A stretch of 64,000 bases of DNA from CAZAZQ01 sp964489705 (GTDB lineage: Bacteria > Zixibacteria > MSB-5A5 > GN15 > FEB-12): NCBI GenBank assembly GCA_964489705.1, contig CAZAZQ010000004.1:116263-180262 (forward strand), in the 5' to 3' direction. Made by a program: the position numbers and the translations under genes. This document shows positions 63,291 through 64,000 of the stretch, in pieces (position 1 is the first letter of the stretch; each line of letters opens with the position of its first letter). Below the pieces are notes generated by a model, which searched no databases, was not told the origin of the DNA, and worked only from the letters and a program-made list of their open reading frames with translations.

Positions 63291-64000
63291 GTGGGAAATA
63301 ACATACGGAACTTTTACGTCGCACTCATATCAACAACCTCTTCCGAAGAGGAAATTTTGCTTCCCAAGATTGCCCGCTGGTCGTATCTCCATTCGCGAGC
63401 CAAGCAGCCAACAATAGGAAAAGATGTTGACGATGCGATGGAGGCTATCGAAAAAGAGAACCCGACCCTGAGAGGCATTCTCCCAAAAGTGTACGCAAGA
63501 CCAAACCTCGACAAAGCATCGTTAGGCGGGCTGATTGACTTAATTGGCAATATCGCTCTTGGCGATGAGGCGTCGAAAAGCAAAGATATCCTTGGGCGGG
63601 TTTATGAATACTTTCTCGGCGAATTTGCTTTGGCAGAAGGCAAAAAGGGCGGACAGTTTTTCACTCCGAAGTCGATTGTCCAACTTATGGTTGAAATGAT
63701 ACAGCCTTACAAGGGCAGGGTGTACGATCCTTGCTGCGGTTCCGGCGGCATGTTTGTCATGAGTGAAAAATTCGTTGAGAAGCACAAAGGGAATGTCAAT
63801 GATATTTCAATTTATGGTCAGGAGAGCAATCAGACTACATACCGTCTGTGTCGAATGAACCTGGCTTTGCGTGGGATAGACGGTTCACAGGTCAAATGGA
63901 ATAATGAGGGCTCTTTCTTGAAGGATGCTCATCCTGACCTGAAGGCGGATTTTATTCTTGCTAATCCGCCATTTAATGACAGTGATTGGAGCGGGCAGCT
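63291..64000 (+). pseudogene. hsdM: HsdM lacking its N-terminus, runs off the window
   Basis: From LPKIARWSYL (63360 on) this is a clear type I N6-adenine methyltransferase: FTPKSIV near the core start, the SAM motif DPCCGSGGMF and the catalytic NPPF motif. It continues past the window end. The frame is open from 63225; GTG 63291 with GGAAG before it is the only plausible start, but residues before LPK do not look like HsdM. The missing 84-residue N-terminal part is on the other strand at 62246-62497. Confidence 0.85.
63337..63367. repeat. Right breakpoint with adjacent palindrome
   Basis: CCTCTTC-C-GAAGAGG (63337-63351) is a perfect short palindrome 9 bases before TTCCCAA (63361-63367), the inverted partner of the left breakpoint repeat. 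A hairpin here could have promoted strand exchange. Confidence 0.5.

Noticed and set aside
1..64000. CRISPR array, rRNA operon or complete insertion sequence
   Set aside because: No regularly spaced direct repeats, no rRNA-like conserved blocks and no intact transposase were seen anywhere in the window.

Overview
The window reads as a Gram-negative, flagellated bacterium of the FCB group, and candidate phylum Zixibacteria or a close relative is the best guess. The reasons are a secreted subtilase with a dockerin-like double repeat at its C-terminus, a protein ending in a T9SS-type sorting domain, outer-membrane lipoproteins and a beta-barrel protein, a DUF6754 membrane gene cluster and a long compact flagellar operon. 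Placement rests on protein features only; no rRNA gene is present. Coding is dense and Shine-Dalgarno sites are clear.

1-9 kb: a SAM methyltransferase, a PH-domain membrane protein, a quinol-type nitric oxide reductase, a four-gene membrane module led by a DUF6754 protein, and a putative lipoprotein. 9-17 kb: a sugar nucleotidyltransferase, metK and ahcY, an AT-rich three-gene cassette ending in a PIN-domain protein, an exported S9 peptidase and a cluster of REP-like palindromes. 17-28 kb: cell envelope and secretion (lpoB with a COG3014 lipoprotein, subtilase, SGNH-like protein, T9SS-tail protein), lpdA, a small lipoprotein and a beta-barrel protein.

28-32 kb is a polyamine operon: an Xre/cupin regulator, SAM decarboxylase, ornithine decarboxylase, an aminopropyltransferase-like protein and a glutamine amidotransferase. 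Two operator-like repeats lie just downstream of its promoter. 32-35 kb holds a minus-strand pair, a small secreted protein and a TPR-AAA+ sigma-54 activator. Next to it, at 35.5 kb, a textbook sigma-54 promoter starts the flagellar operon.

35.5-62.2 kb: motE-like, fliK, flgD, a TIGR02530 gene, flgE, flbD, fliL, fliM, fliN, fliO, fliP, fliQ, fliR, flhB, flhA, flhF, flhG, fliA. Behind fliA come poorly known genes (DUF2802-like, DUF2225, two PilZ proteins) and a signalling set in which two kinase-like proteins look degenerate, three response regulators and a FapA/DUF342 protein.

62.2-64 kb: a type I DNA methyltransferase gene (hsdM) is split. Its first 84 codons lie on the minus strand and the rest on the plus strand, with a 7-bp inverted repeat exactly at both breakpoints. 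Inverting the 1.1 kb between them, which carries a tRNA-Ser gene and a tyrosine-recombinase remnant, would rebuild a continuous hsdM. This is the most striking structure in the window; it is either a real inversion, possibly a switch, or an assembly misjoin.
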